DNA of 64,000 nt from Lepisosteus oculatus (lineage: Eukaryota; Chordata; Actinopteri; Semionotiformes; Lepisosteidae), in the NCBI RefSeq assembly GCF_040954835.1, contig NC_090712.1:4659284-4723283 (forward strand), written 5' to 3'. The notes under the pieces were generated by a model. The model made no database searches, was not told where the DNA came from, and was given only the letters and a program-made list of their open reading frames with translations. Below, piece after piece: positions 1 through 14,667 of this stretch. The translations under genes and the position numbers were made by a program. Numbering within the stretch: the first letter of the stretch is position 1; each line of letters starts with the position of its first letter.

Positions 1-212
1 GGAATGTTGATTTTATAGGAGCACATTGGTGCAATCGGTTTCCTCTCTTTTCCGAGTATCTCTCTAGACTGAATAAATTCCCAAGTGCTCAAAAGAAACC
101 CCTTCCGCCAGGATAAGCTCTGCTTTTACACCAGAAGGACGATTTCGGAAGGCGATGTAAACACCTCTTGCAAATGCTCGACTGGGAATGCAGCTTCGCA
201 ATGAAACCGGTG

Positions 213-3200
213 CTAATTGGAGTCCTGGCCTGCCGTACTCTGATGACTGGGAGAGGGCAGCGGTACCTTGTCGCGGTCTCTGCTTAATCCTTCCTCCTCG
301 GGGGCTGCTCGTCTTTCGGCCTCGGCTCTCCGCGGGGCGGACCCCTTGCTGGACTGCCGCTCCAGCTTGGCGTGCGGCCCTCCTGCCGCGGAGCCCTGCG
401 GGCTGTGGCTCGGGGTGCCGCCGGGGCCGTCCAGCTGCAGGCCGTTCAGGGACTTGCTCTTGCGCTGGGCGGCCTGCGGCGGCCGGCTCCGGCGGGGGCC
501 CGGCTCCTCGGGGGAGGTGCAGCCGCGGCCGGGCGGCCTGGGCCCCCCCCCGCAGGCCTCGCCGGCGTAGCCCCGCGAGCAGCGCGCGAAGGCCGTGTCC
601 ACGCTGGAGTTGGAGGAGGCCGTGGAGCCGTTGTCGAGCAGGGAGACGTCGTGGAGGGAGTCCTCGTCCTCGTACAGGCTGTCCAGGACCGGGGCCTCTC
701 CGGGAAGCAGGAATTCCCCCACGCCGTCTCCAGGGGGCGGCCCCTTGCAGGGCAGACGTTCCGAGGAGCCGTGCTCCTGCTCCATCTCGGGAATGCTCTG
801 GAGCGCTGGAGACCTCAGCCTCGGCTCCACCTCGGGGCTGAAGAAAAACTCCTGGCTGACGTTCTTGGCCGAGTCGTACTGCCTGGTAACGCCCTCCCAG
901 TCCTGAGCTCTCTTGCTCTGCATTTGATCCAGCAGCTTCTGCTTGCTTCTCTTCACCTGGCTCGCTCGTTGCCTTGAAAACATTCAAAATATGGCAGATC
1001 GTTAAATTCAAGGTCATATCGGATGGCCTTTTTACTTTTCTGGTGCCGTATGGATCAGGGGTTTATTTGCCAGAGTTCCTCATTACAGAGCTCTCAGATG
1101 AGGTCCCTTATTATAATTGCTTTAGTCATCCCAGCTCTGTAAGTGGATGCCACTCGCCTATGATGGTCTATCACGTCATTCAAGGAGAGTCTTGTATGCT
1201 CAGTTCATTAACACTACAATAAGTTGAGCTCTAGATGTTTGAGCCACCTAAGAAGTGCTGAAGAGCTTTGACGTCTTAGTTTTTACCAACATCTCAAACT
1301 GGGAACACCAGTACGACTGCAGGATGGAAGAAACAAGTGATGGTAACACTCACAGCAAGGCAGAGCTGGGAGAGATTGTGGAACTGAGCTCTTCAGACTT
1401 GACCCCACAGTCAGCTGTCCTGAATAAGTGCTTCGTGGGAAGCCTGACACACAAAAGATAGTGGACTCTTAAAGAATGCGATTGGCACGTACATCTACCA
1501 TGGCTGTACACACAGAAAGGAGCTACACTCACGCAAACCTGTTTTCAGACTGAATTTCAAGGGATGTTTGCCGTCGTTGATAAGAAACTCTTTGTTAAAC
1601 CTGACTCTGTGTGATGCTTTAAGAAACAGCTTGAGGGAGATCTGGGATCATTCAACTCCTATCTTCCAAATGAACAAATGATTTGCCAAACGGCATCCCC
1701 TTTTTTGAGAATGTACAGTGTAACTCGTCTGCGGCGATACTGGTCGCCTGCTGTCTCACCTCTTGAGGTCCCTCCGGTCGTGCCTCAGCAGCTCCTCGTT
1801 GTGCAGCAGCAGCTGACCGCACTGAGACGTGAACGCCTTGAACTGCTGGATACAGATCAGGAGCAGGTAGTAATCCGGGTGCTCCGGCTCGGTGTGTTTC
1901 CACAAGTTCTGGAAACGCAAGACAAGAATCCTGTTTGATGCTTCGTTTTAAACGTTTAATCCTGTTGTTGGAACTTCCCTGGCGAGCTTACCTTGCACCG
2001 AACCTTTCCCCAAACACTGCATAATCAATGATCAGTAATCCAGAAAAAAGCACTAAGGACTGAGCGTCACCCAGTGCTTGCGCCTCACCCATGAGGTGAG
2101 GATTACCCACCCCAAAAAGTGCTGTTTCATCAAGTAAAGCAGTAATTGTTTAAGTTCTGAGGTAGCTGTTAAAGGGTATCAAAGGGCTCAGAGCGCTGAA
2201 GATACCCTGTCCAATTTGTGCAAAATTTAATATGAGATACAGGTTTGGAATTGAATAATATAGGAGCCCTTATTCTTCCATGCTATTGGAAGGGATTAAT
2301 CAGCTAAGGTTTATTTATATCGATGTACCGCACCGATCCCTGAACAACTCTGCTCTGTGGCATACATTCATTTAATAAGGCGACAATTGTTTTGACTCAG
2401 AAAATTACCAAGATGATTGTTTTGTCATTAAAGTGCAACAATTCCGTTTCTTCAAAGAAAACCGCCCTTACAGCAACTGTCACATTGCAATAAACACGAA
2501 GTTGCATGAAGCTATAGAGCAACGCACCAAACTATCTCATTATCGGAAAGCTGCTTATTCCAGCATGGTTGGTGAAAAAAACAGAGCCCAAGCTGGAAGC
2601 CCTGATTCAGATCGGGATTGGGAACACATGGCTGCTCTCCCTCTGGATCGGACACCAGACCGTTGCAGGGCCTCTCCAGCCCAGAAAGAACACGCGCGCT
2701 CCATATGGAGAGATGCCCGAGGCTACAGCCAGACCTGCAGAACCTCGCATGCAGCTGTGCCACCCTAAAAGAAATAGATTAGAAAACCGTAGAGCTTGGC
2801 TGCTCACCTGTAATAACAGAAGATATTCTGGGATGCGTTGCACTGGTTGAAGAAGCAGTGCATGCAGGGAAGGTCGAAGCTCGTCCCCATTGCCATCACC
2901 CTAACCCAGAAAGCAGACAGGCAGAGGTTCTGTCATGTGCAGCTTCAGACACCCGGAGCCTTCCTGTCCTGTGTGCACTGTACAGTCTAATTCACACACC
3001 ACCAGGCCACATGCCTCTTCTTTGCTCTAGAGCTTAAAAGTCACGACACTAAAACGTGTTGTTTTATATTCCAATATCAGAGATTCATTTTAAATTCACA
3101 CAGAAATCATAAGCTTTTCCGAGGGAAATGATGATTTATTGCAGAGTCATTTAAAGGGGCGAGAGATCACTCTTTTAGCCTGTTTTTAAGTAAACGTAGA

Positions 3201-6200
3201 ATGAAAAGTTCTTACTTCCCTTTCATACCTCCAACAGGCTTGCAGCTTTGAAGGAACTGGCGCAGTACATGTTGACAGCGGAAAGGCATTCTGGTAGCTC
3301 TTTCAGATAAGCAACATAATAATCCAGGAAATCGCTCTGTAACAAACAACACATGATGTGTCCGTAGAGCCAGACTGTATCACATGTTTTCTGTCACTTT
3401 TCGGGTTGAGCAGGGCTCACATCTGGCTGATTTGTACACGTATATTCCGGACGCTCATTCCACAGATCATCAGTCTGTTTAATCACAAGCTCTGCTCTTT
3501 GATGTCGTGCAGGAGAGAAAATATGCAGATGAGGAATTATTTAGAAAGGCGGGATCAAAGGCAGCCATTCCAGCTGTGTCCTGTTGTGTAACACAAGCCC
3601 CGGTGACAGCACGGCAGGGCCAACCAGACTATCCTCCCCTTGTCTTCCAAATTTAAATCGCTCATCAAGACATTTCGCGAACGATTCTACTGAATTGGAC
3701 TTACAGCAGGGATCAAGTAAAAAAAAGCAACAGAAGCAGTAGCACTGTATGAAATATTGTTTGGACTGAGTTTACTGAGGGGGGGTTTGAAGTGTGCTGT
3801 TAGAGTGCTTTAATAGGGTGTCAAGTACAGTATCTGCATACACTAAGACTGTTAAGAAAAGCAGATTTGCTTGACATGGATCTCAGTCAAGAATTCACTC
3901 ATTATTTCTGTTCTGCTCTATTTCTGCCAGGTTTGTTTCCAGGCCCTCCGGCAAGGACCTCTGTGCCCTCCTCGTCTCGCTCTGGAAGCACACCCACCTC
4001 TTTGCTGGCCAGCTTCATGAAGACGTCCCCCACGATGCCCTGCCACTGGCTCCTGAGCAGCCGCTCCTGCAGGCCGTGAAGCAGCTCCAGGTGCTGCTGA
4101 ATAAGAAAGCGTAGAGAGCTGGGGAACAGCCTGAAAAAGAACACAGCAAGCAAACGGCATTTTTCATTACACCACTCAGGAATGTGAAACAGAGTGTGAG
4201 CTTCAGAAACAAATCGGCATTTCATTTAAGCCTCCGTGTGGGTCTGGCTGATTTCGAGCCTGCGAAGGTTTCTTCTGCTTGGATCAACGGCACAGCAAAC
4301 AAGCACGGAAAATCCAGTATCTTCCTGCAGGTTTGTGTCTTCACCTTCACTTAATTCAGTGATGGCTAAACTCCACCTGCTTGCTCTGTAATGTGCTCTG
4401 TTCTGTAATGTGTCTCCAGATATGGCTACACCATGTGCTGTGGATGTGCACAAGGTTCCTCACTGTCACAAGCTGCTCAGATGGTTGTTTCAGCACATGG
4501 CTGAGAACAAAAGCCCCAGTCATGGAAGAAAAGGCTGTAACTGAGGGGGAGATAGGTGAACAGCTGTTTTAGGGATAAATGTTCAGCTGGTCAATGCATA
4601 AAGAAGCTCTTATATAACCACTTCCAAGACCATTTAATATATCAGCTACATCAACAGACTGGAGGCTCTGTGATCTTGTGCTCTGTTTTCACATGCTGAA
4701 GCATACGTTCAGATGATTTTAGTCATTACTCTTAAAACTTGCTGCCCATCATCATTTTTGAGGACTGTTTGTCTGAACGTTAGCCTTAAATGCTCCCAAG
4801 TCGTTTTGCCATTTGATAGAAGACTTTCCTGTCTCCCTTGATATATTTTATAATCTTAATCTGATTTGTATTTCTCAATTAGAGCAAAGTTCAGTAAAGG
4901 TTACAAAGAAGTGGGTTCAATGCACATGCAGATACAGGATTTCAGTTTATTAGCATACACAGTACTAAGCAGAGAATAGTAATCAGTGTGGGTCTATGTC
5001 GAATCATAGACTGGACAGGAAGAATCTCCCTTGTATTTTACACAACCACCACAAGCAAATGTAATAGCCCTAAAAAGTAAGAAATAAAAGTAGTCATTAT
5101 GTTACATTTATTAAACAACTGTTGGACACCCAGCTGTTTTTTTTTCTTGTCAATGCAGAAATATTCTTTAGAAAAAGCCAAATTACCGACCAGCTACCCA
5201 ACACATGAGCCCAGAGTAGTTGAACAGAGAGTGGTGTGAAAATTCAAATGACCTCCGGTTAATTCTAGGTTCAGGTTCTCTTTAATCTTGAATGGAGACG
5301 ACTTAGAGGGGACCCGATACAAGTATTTCAAATCCTCAAAGTCCACGCAATGGACTTCCTCAGAATGAACTGTCAAACACGAACCGGAGGGCACAAGTGG
5401 AAACTACAGGGAAGTGTTTTTAAATCCGAGAACAGGAGGCGCCTTTTCACCCAAAGGACTGTGGGAGCATCGAACCCAGACCTGTTGTTGAAGCCAACAC
5501 CCTGGTTTATTTCAAGAAATGGCTGGATGAGCTCCTTGAATCAATTATCTGCTAACTGTAAAATGGGATAGTTCTTATAAAACATTACTGCACAGCCAGT
5601 TTAATTTTCCTCTCAGAACTGCTCACTGCTCTCCGAATCTTACTCCCAGTTTTATGTTTTTAACCCACCTTTTATCCTTGACATGCACGGCTTCAGACCC
5701 ATTAAAGGTGATATTGGCCTTTAGCAGCAATGATAAATAGGAAACGTACATTCTCTCCGATTCCAGCAGCTCCAGTGCAGAATTCTGCCTCTTACCTTTA
5801 ACATAAATACATATACATTAATGGAAAAATCCCAATAACCTAATGTCAGGAGACTGATATTGAATGTGAGACTAGGGTATGTACACTATTGATGGCAAAG
5901 AATAAATGATTAGAATAATTGTTTGAAGATTAGAGTATGAATTGAAATTGTTTAATGATTTCCAAACAACAGATTTACATGGAAAACAATGCAGAGGGCA
6001 AGCAGGTCTGTTAAACTTGAGAATGGCACAATACACAGTAAAATGGCAAAAAGACAAAACCCTCTCATGTCTCTAGTGTATTGGTAGGTGAAGTCTGCTT
6101 TATATTTGATTGTCTAAACTCTGTTGAAAATGATGATTGTATTTTGTTTTTGATCAGATGGTGCCTCGATTCAATTTAATTCACTCTCATCAAACATATA

Positions 6201-9200
6201 AACAGCTAAGGAACAAGTAATAGGTTTATTCCTTACTGAGAAGAGAAGAAAGAAAACACAACGTTTTGGCTGTGGAGCCTTCTTCGGTCGTGGCAAGAAG
6301 GCTCCACGGCCGAAACGTTGTCTTTTCTTTCTTCTCTTTTCGGCAGGGAATAAACCTATTACTTGTTCCTTTGCAGCCTATGCCTGCTGACGCAGCTACC
6401 CACCTGAACTATATACATAGCTAGTATGGAGAAAGACCTCAGTCAACATGAAGTTCACATTAATGTTCTGTTCTGAAATGAGTACAGGAGTCCCCAAGGA
6501 TCTGTGGAATTCTCACCCATGTCCTGAATGCTCAGTGCCTCAGCACCGTCTCCCCACACAGGCGACTTGCACAGGCCCCTCTGGTGAGTGCCACTTTCCT
6601 GCTCGGGGCTCACTGCAGACATGGAAAACTGTATCAATAGACATTGTCCTTCCCACCTCGCTGATGTGACTGTCACATGCCTACAGGTCACAGTCTCTGA
6701 CGTTCTGGGAAACCAGAGCCTGGAGCAACCCTGCTCAACTACCTTCCTTAGAACTATTAGAAGATAAGTGTACATATTTGCTTTTGTCTTTGGTATTCAT
6801 AATTTAGGTTTCCCATATACCAGAAAAAGTTAGAACAACTGGACTTTGTGGTTCCCCTATTAATTTCAATTTTTACTGAAACATATTCAATGCAAATATG
6901 GTGTAAACGGCGGCACTGTACCTTTTGAAGATGAAGTGCTCTGTAGACTTGCAAAATAATGCTGGATTGTGCTGAGCCCTGCCTGGCTTGCTTCATATTG
7001 GCATCCATCAGCAGTGATGTCCTCTTTCTGGTCTTTTCTGTGTGGGCAGTCAGGGAGTAAAGAACATTTGTCAAGAAATATCAATATTTGGGTGGGCTTG
7101 TAGATGAGATCAGTGGCAGACGTTTGCATTCTTTCACTACCTCTGTTGATTGGAAAGAAGTTCTCTCCCCACCTCCATCTGAAAGAGCTCCAGCCCTTTC
7201 TGCATCTCTCTCTGCCGGCTATTGATGTCTTTGATCTGAGACAAGGCAGTATTCAGCTCCTCCTAGTCAGAAAGACAAATCATAGCATGACTTGATCAGG
7301 CCTCCGAATCTGGCGTTTCTCTTCCAGGCAGGTCTACTGTTTGTTCCCTGCTGAAAAGAGAAGAAGGGAAACACAACGTTTCCCTCACACCCGAAGAAGG
7401 CTCCACAGCCGAAATATTGCATTTCTTTTCTTCTCTTTTCAGCAGGGAACAAACCTTTAGCTCCCTACTTGAACTACTTCAGGTCGAATGTTCTCCTGCT
7501 GAAATATATGGAAATACCTCTCTTATTCTTTTGAAGACCTATCTGAAGACATACCTTTACCATATTCGTTTTAACTCTCTTCCTCCCTATTTCTGTATGA
7601 TAAGGCCACTGTTTTTGCTTTATTTTACATTTTAGCTATAGGATGCTCTGACCTACAAAAGATATTTTCAGCAGCTGGAAAGGTGGTCTCCTATAACATA
7701 TTTATTCCATACCACAAGGCTAGAAAATGCAACCCCTGTTCAATCATGTAAGATACCCTTGTCATGTCGATTTCTCAAGGACAGTGTCATCACAGGAGAC
7801 AAATTTACTCCCAAATGATCAACCAGATCTGATTTGTTGGGATCTGCACTCATCATCACATGGCCACTGTGTGCAAGTCTCATTCCTCCAGCAAAGGTGT
7901 AACCAGAATATCTGATATAATTTCTCCAAAGGCTAATATTTTCCTAAGGAGCATGATGCAGTCATGTCCCCACTACTGCCTATTTTTAAGAGCAATACAC
8001 AGCTTTAGCAATCACTATTTAATTCTGACTGCCATGCTGATTCTGGTCCTGCAGCTCTAGCAGTTACAAAGCCATATCAAATTTACTTTCGCGTCTTCAT
8101 ACCATAGATCGGACTGAGCCATAAATCTGACACAAGTGAATCGATGCTGGTCTGAACTTTCAAGTAACCCTATTCCTGTGCTGTGCTGTCTAACTATGCG
8201 TTGCCCCAGGACATAACCTTGAAGGTGTTTAAGGAGTTTCTCATTCCAAGCAATTTCTCATCCACTTCGCTGTGGAAGCTCATCATGCTCTCCTCCAGAT
8301 TGTGGTCTCTCTGCTGGATGTTGGAGATGTCCTGCAGAGCTCCTGTCAGTCCACTCTTCAGCTCTGCAGCAAGCGCCTGCAGCTGCAAGCACCAGAGAGG
8401 ACAGGGTCAAGAACCTCAGAAAAGAAACAGCTTTCAGTTCACCATTCACTCGGGAATACACACAGTACAGTCTAAGGACTTTAAGAAAAGGCCAGTCTCA
8501 GTCAGCAGATAAATCGTTTCCCTTATCTGCTGCACTTGGTGCTGTTTCACTTTGTCCTGATGAGCTTTTTGTTGTTGATCTTGTGGAGAAGGTCACAATT
8601 TCTGCAGTTGCATTAAAAGGCCAGCTGCACTGACTTTTGTGGAACTGCAGTTCAGTAGCAATTATTAAATTTAAACCAAAGAGAAAAGCGAATAAACTCA
8701 TTTGAAAAACCTCTAATTCAGACTGCAAGCTGGAACCCGTTTTTATATGTTAACTGAATCATGTGGTTATGATTATGAAGGTCCAGATTTAAGTAGACTG
8801 GATTCTGCAAACAGTCCAATCTACATTTAATCGAAGAGGCTCTGTTGGTCATATATAATCATATAAGCACAGATGGACAGTACTGTATGTTATATATTCA
8901 CTAAACAAATTGAACGTATTCCTGGAAATAAATACATACCACATACCATGCAGGGCTCAAGACCAATTAACTCTCTTTTCAAACTTGATTTCTAATATTA
9001 AGTCTGGATCTAGATTTTGGACACACGATTCAGCAGTTCAAAGGGTACTGCGTTCGATTTACATTATAATTTCTGGAAGCAGCACAGAAAAGTATAGGAA
9101 ATGCAAATATATGCTTATTTTTTTCTGATAATTAGTTTCTTTGCTTGACACTACAAAGTTCTTGGTAACTCATTTAAAACTGAGAAATCACTGCTGCAAC

Positions 9201-9353
9201 ATATTGCGATAGATAAAATGACACATGTATATAAATCTATGTAAAAGCATATTATATGCATGACAAATTCTCATTATAAACACGCTGGATTATAAACAAA
9301 ATAGTACTATTAACAAAATTTACCTCTGCAATCTGTAAATTCATATCATCCAT
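213..9353 (-). CDS. ARHGEF33: Rho guanine nucleotide exchange factor 33-like (coiled coil + DH domain)
   Basis: Coding exons in transcript order: 9353-9324, 8382-8218, 7262-7141, 7037-6922, 6612-6517, 5795-5669, 4130-3998, 3336-3229, 2900-2808, 1908-1760, 972-213; phases agree at every junction, giving about 632 codons. The start (MDDMNLQIAE) has an in-frame TAA five codons upstream. Residues 1-110 are a heptad-like coiled coil (LQALAAELKSGLTGALQDIS; EELNTALSQIKDINSRQREM). About 178-376 is a Dbl-homology domain, with ALELLESERMYVSYL at its start and LLLQPVQRIPEYLLLLQ as its most conserved helix. No PH domain follows, as is known for this family. The C-terminal exon (GC-rich, Ser/Pro/Arg-rich) has the acidic LDSLYEDEDSLHDVSLLDNG stretch. 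DH domains catalyse GDP release from Rho GTPases; activity here is inferred. Uncertain points: the 7141 donor (7173 is the alternative) and the 3' end, where a possible donor after GACAAG near 249 could lead to an exon off the window. Confidence 0.85.
973..1759 (-). other. last ARHGEF33 intron, no further feature seen
   Basis: Intron between the end of the DH domain exon (1760) and the GC-rich C-terminal exon (972). The donor is GAG|gtgaga and the acceptor ttttcaag|GC, both read on the minus strand. No repeat or additional open exon was recognised. Confidence 0.6.
5268..5600 (+). mobile_element. CR1-like LINE 3' end fragment
   Basis: Plus-strand translation with gaps resembles the C-terminal tail of CR1/L2-group reverse transcriptases: RRLRGDPIQVFQILK, then TRTGGHKWKLQGSVF, then LFTQRTVG and FISRNGWMSSLNQ (family pattern RGHxxKL...FFxQRVVxxWN...FKxxLD). 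The reading is degraded, so this is a dead copy. It lies antisense in an ARHGEF33 intron. The family assignment comes from the protein pattern, not a library search. Confidence 0.6.
6208..6371. mobile_element. near-perfect palindromic foldback element (MITE-like), copy 1
   Basis: A 164-bp inverted repeat. The left arm starts aaggaacaagtaataggttt and the right arm ends aaacctattacttgttcctt; the arms are about 75 bp with few mismatches. Inner parts read cacaacgttttggctgtggagcc and ggctccacggccgaaacgttg. Related copies sit at 7339-7454, 62355-62439 and, as one arm, around 25178-25235. It has no coding capacity, so it would be non-autonomous. It lies in an ARHGEF33 intron. The superfamily is not assigned because no clear target-site duplication was seen. 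Confidence 0.75.
7339..7454. mobile_element. foldback element, copy 2
   Basis: Inverted arms gtttgttccctgctgaaaag and cttttcagcagggaacaaac flank a spacer containing gaagaaggctccacagccga, the same core as the copy at 6208-6371. It is about 1 kb from that copy in the next ARHGEF33 intron, 79 bp from the coiled-coil exon (7141-7262). The shared core shows family membership; divergence between arms is higher than in copy 1. Confidence 0.7.
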
Positions 9354-12300
9354 GTCTCTGTCTTCTTAAATTGGGGAATGAAACCAGGCTTTAGTCAGAA
9401 TTTTTTCTTCTGCTGAACTGTAAGAAGCAAATATTTAACTTTGATCTGCCCTTTATCTATATATGTCAGCATAAAGAACAGAAAGCTACAAGAGACAAAT
9501 GGTGAGTTAAATAACATGTAATCAATGTAGTTTCTCCAGCCCTCACAATTCTAGGGCTTTGTCACACCTTTTTAATTTAATTAAATCAAGTAACGATCAG
9601 TTAACCAGTCAAGGTAGGAATTATGTAACAGAGTCTTAAAACTGATCCAAGTAATATACAGTGAGAGATAGGAACATATACCCCCAGACTAGATAAAGAT
9701 GTTTTGTAAAAAATATATATATATTTAAGACTTATGCTCTCCTTGAAATTTTTTATCTTGTATTCCATCAGTTGGTGATTTGTTCATATTTGGGTCACAG
9801 TTTCAGGAAAGTACTGTATTTGCACTAGTCAGTTGAGCCTGAATCTGAATGCAATTTGCACACTTTAGGCTTTTTAATAAGATTTAATCTAACAACCCTT
9901 AGATTCATCAAATAAAAGTTGAACTACATGTATTGAATATTGAGTCTCTGCCAGAAGGTTTTTAAATATGTTAAAATACTGTATATTAGTTCATTTGAAG
10001 TTGTCTTCAGACTGTAACAACAAAGCAAATGTATATTTAAGTGTGATATCTTTGCTCCAATTAAAACCTGACAGCAACAAATTCTGCCTTACCTTTAAGA
10101 TCATATTACAAATATGGCTAAAATGCATATTGATGCATATCCTGCAGCAATATTAGATTTTAAGATCTTATTAACAGTTGTTCTTGTGCTTTACATTGCT
10201 AAGAATGCATTTATGAATTTTTACTTTGGCTTTTGATTCATAGTTCATTAAGCCTTGTGGACAGAGGATTTTGGATTGCAAATACTGTAACACGCTGATT
10301 TTGCTACTGCAGCAGAGAAGTAACAAAATATTTATTATCCATTTCCTTACACGAGCAACTTAAATGTACTAATACGTTTATTCTCTAGTGTGTCTATTAT
10401 TTAAAGGCTGTATGAACAATACTTTTCTGATGTTTTTGTACTGATGGTAAAATGCAATTACAACAATTACAGCAATAGTAACTGGCACAACTCAACTCAA
10501 ATAAAAAAAAACTAGCAAAGCTGAACCATAAATTAACTGCCAGTATTTCGAACTGTAGTCTTTCCTACCTTTCTCTTTTCCGTTTTCCATAGTTTTTGTC
10601 TTTCCGTCTTTCAGCTGTCACACGGCGATGTTGTTCAACCAGCGCACCTCTTCACTGGTTTAATTGGGAAGACGTCCTCCAGATCTGAGCGAGCGAGCAT
10701 GTGAGCCTGGTGGTGCAGCGCACAGAAAGGGCCCTTGTTGTACAGTAAATGAGGGGCTGGAGGATGATGTGGAAAAAGTGCCTGGAGGGAACTGTCACCC
10801 TTATCTTTTGAATGTCTCTCCAATGACCTCTTTCACTCAGGGCCTTAACTTTACAGTAACTGAACACATTATCCTCATGTTCTATATATCACAGTAAAAC
10901 AAGACAAAACCACTAGTTAGAACAGGATTAATCATATTGTATTATTAATTATTATTATTAAGCAATTAGTAATTCTACTCTATTGTTGCTTAGCACAATG
11001 AGCTAAGTCCGGTGTATTTTTTTACAATTTAAAATGATCTGTATGTACTTTCTCCTCCCTTTTATTATTCATCAATATTTTCTTAGCTTGAACTACATAC
11101 ATAAAAGGTTGTTTCCATTTCAATTTTCTTTGCTGCTGCGATTATCTACCGACCAATTCTTTGCCAGAGATTATTGTTGACAGTGATCATTGGTGCTGTT
11201 GCTCACATACTGTACAAAGCACCTTCAGGGATGAAACAAAAAGTCTATCTGTTGCTTTCTTCTTCCTTTTCAATTGATGATATTAACAGAATATGAATGG
11301 ATCTGAGAGGTTTAAATATCTGTATAGTGTGGAGCGTGTAACTATGGGTGGACTATCAACGCAGAAGAAAATGTTTCAGTATCAAAACATATTTAAATGT
11401 TTAATCAGCAGCACTAACTTGCTTTGACATCACGTTTGTTGACTAGGGCAAGTCTCTCTGTTGTTCTTTCTGCTTGGACTGAAAAAAAAGGCCAAAGATA
11501 TAGAAGCAAGGTGGGAGCAGTAATGTGCAGAGTATACTGCCCTACTAAGGGGCACAATAGGAATTTACTTCCACACTACATTTACTCTGAAGTACCTGCG
11601 GGTGGTCTTTTCAGAAGCCTTCTGGCTGGAATCGATAACAGGTCATTTTCATTTTAAACTTTTAAAGATGATAAGTGGCTGTTATAGATTGGAGATACCA
11701 ATTGAAAATTAACAGACCTTATGAAACTGATTTATACATTATTAACAGTAAATGGCAGAAAAGTAACCTTTCACTCAGTGAGGATGAGGGTCAAAGAAGA
11801 GATCTGTTACGTTAAATTCTAAATGCAGAAAGACTAAAACAAACCTGTTTATCTGATGCATATAATAATAATCATAATAATTTAGACCTTGTACTATTAG
11901 ACAATACTATTATTAATTTAGAGCTTTGTGTCAGTCTAGAACGAGTCTAGTGGATGTGATCCTTTCAATGGCATGATAGAGGTTTTTAAATGTACAAGTA
12001 CACTTGGAACCAGAGTCATATACTGTACATCACGATTCTCTGTCAGTGCACCTCTGTAGAGAAATGTAGCTTTACTCAATGAGGACATTTCTTTCCATCT
12101 GCACACCTTTTGTCTCCTGTGCTCTTGGAGTTAACTTGGGGCTCCTTCCTATGCTGGACACCCTCCAACAAAACAGGAAACAATCTTATGCTGCCACTTA
12201 CATCATTTGTCTTATTACCAGTGTCACAAGTTTGAGCCTTGTGCCCAGTCTTTAGCAGCACTGTAGGATCATGAATAAAAGCTAGTTAAAACCTGAACAA

Positions 12301-13073
12301 GAGGTTTGTGTTTCAGCGAAGGTCACATCGTTCCCACAAATCAATCCACTTTGGTAAACACTGTCCTGTTCCATGACAACATGCAAGGATGGTCCTGTTC
12401 ACATAACGCACTTTTAGTATGAAGTGCAGTCCTCTCGCGATGTTTTCTTAATAAATCTCATCTTTAATTGAATAAATAAACAGAGAAATGGGGGAGATTA
12501 ACTCAAATGCATTGCTAATTAAAATTCTAATTGCTTTTTCCAAAGAAAAAAGAATAATATGAAATACTAGCTGGTCATGGACGTGCAGGCGAAATCACCA
12601 AGAATTCACTGCGTAAGATGTTTTCACACTGCCAGGAGTCAGACATGAAGACTGCTTTAAGATCAAAAGGCTCCTGCTAAAGATCCATAAATTCGCTGAA
12701 AAGGCTTGAAGAAACGCAGCTTATTTGGTTATGCAACTGCATCTCAACAAAACACTGTGTAAATACCAGATGGCAGGCACAATACATCATTGAGCCAGAA
12801 AGACCAGGTTCACATTTCTGTGCTGGTTCATTTTCAAGCTCTGTGTTGAGATAATACAAGCTAGCAATCGTAATATTACTGAATGACATTCCATTATATA
12901 TTTTACTGGATGAAACAATGTATTGTTTTATGATCAAATTCATAAAGTCACATAAATATTTAGCTCATAATAAGCTAAAACAACTGACTCCACTTGGTTA
13001 GTTTTCACAGATTTCTAAGTTACAGTGTTAATGTACAATTACACAATATACAGCATCACTTCTTCAGAATGTA
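9354..13073. other. ARHGEF33 5' flank / MORN2 3' flank
   Basis: AT-rich stretch of 3.7 kb between the first ARHGEF33 coding exon and the MORN2 stop codon. It must hold ARHGEF33 5' untranslated exon(s) and promoter and the MORN2 3' UTR, but I could not place these. Short ATT-rich simple sequence occurs near 10940-10965. No open frame here looks conserved. Confidence 0.5.
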
Positions 13074-14665
<1,592 letters not shown>

Positions 14666-14667
14666 CC

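Noticed and set aside
5350-5571. 73-codon frame as a host gene
   Set aside because: Its text matches the reverse transcriptase C-terminal tail of CR1-like LINEs and is degraded.
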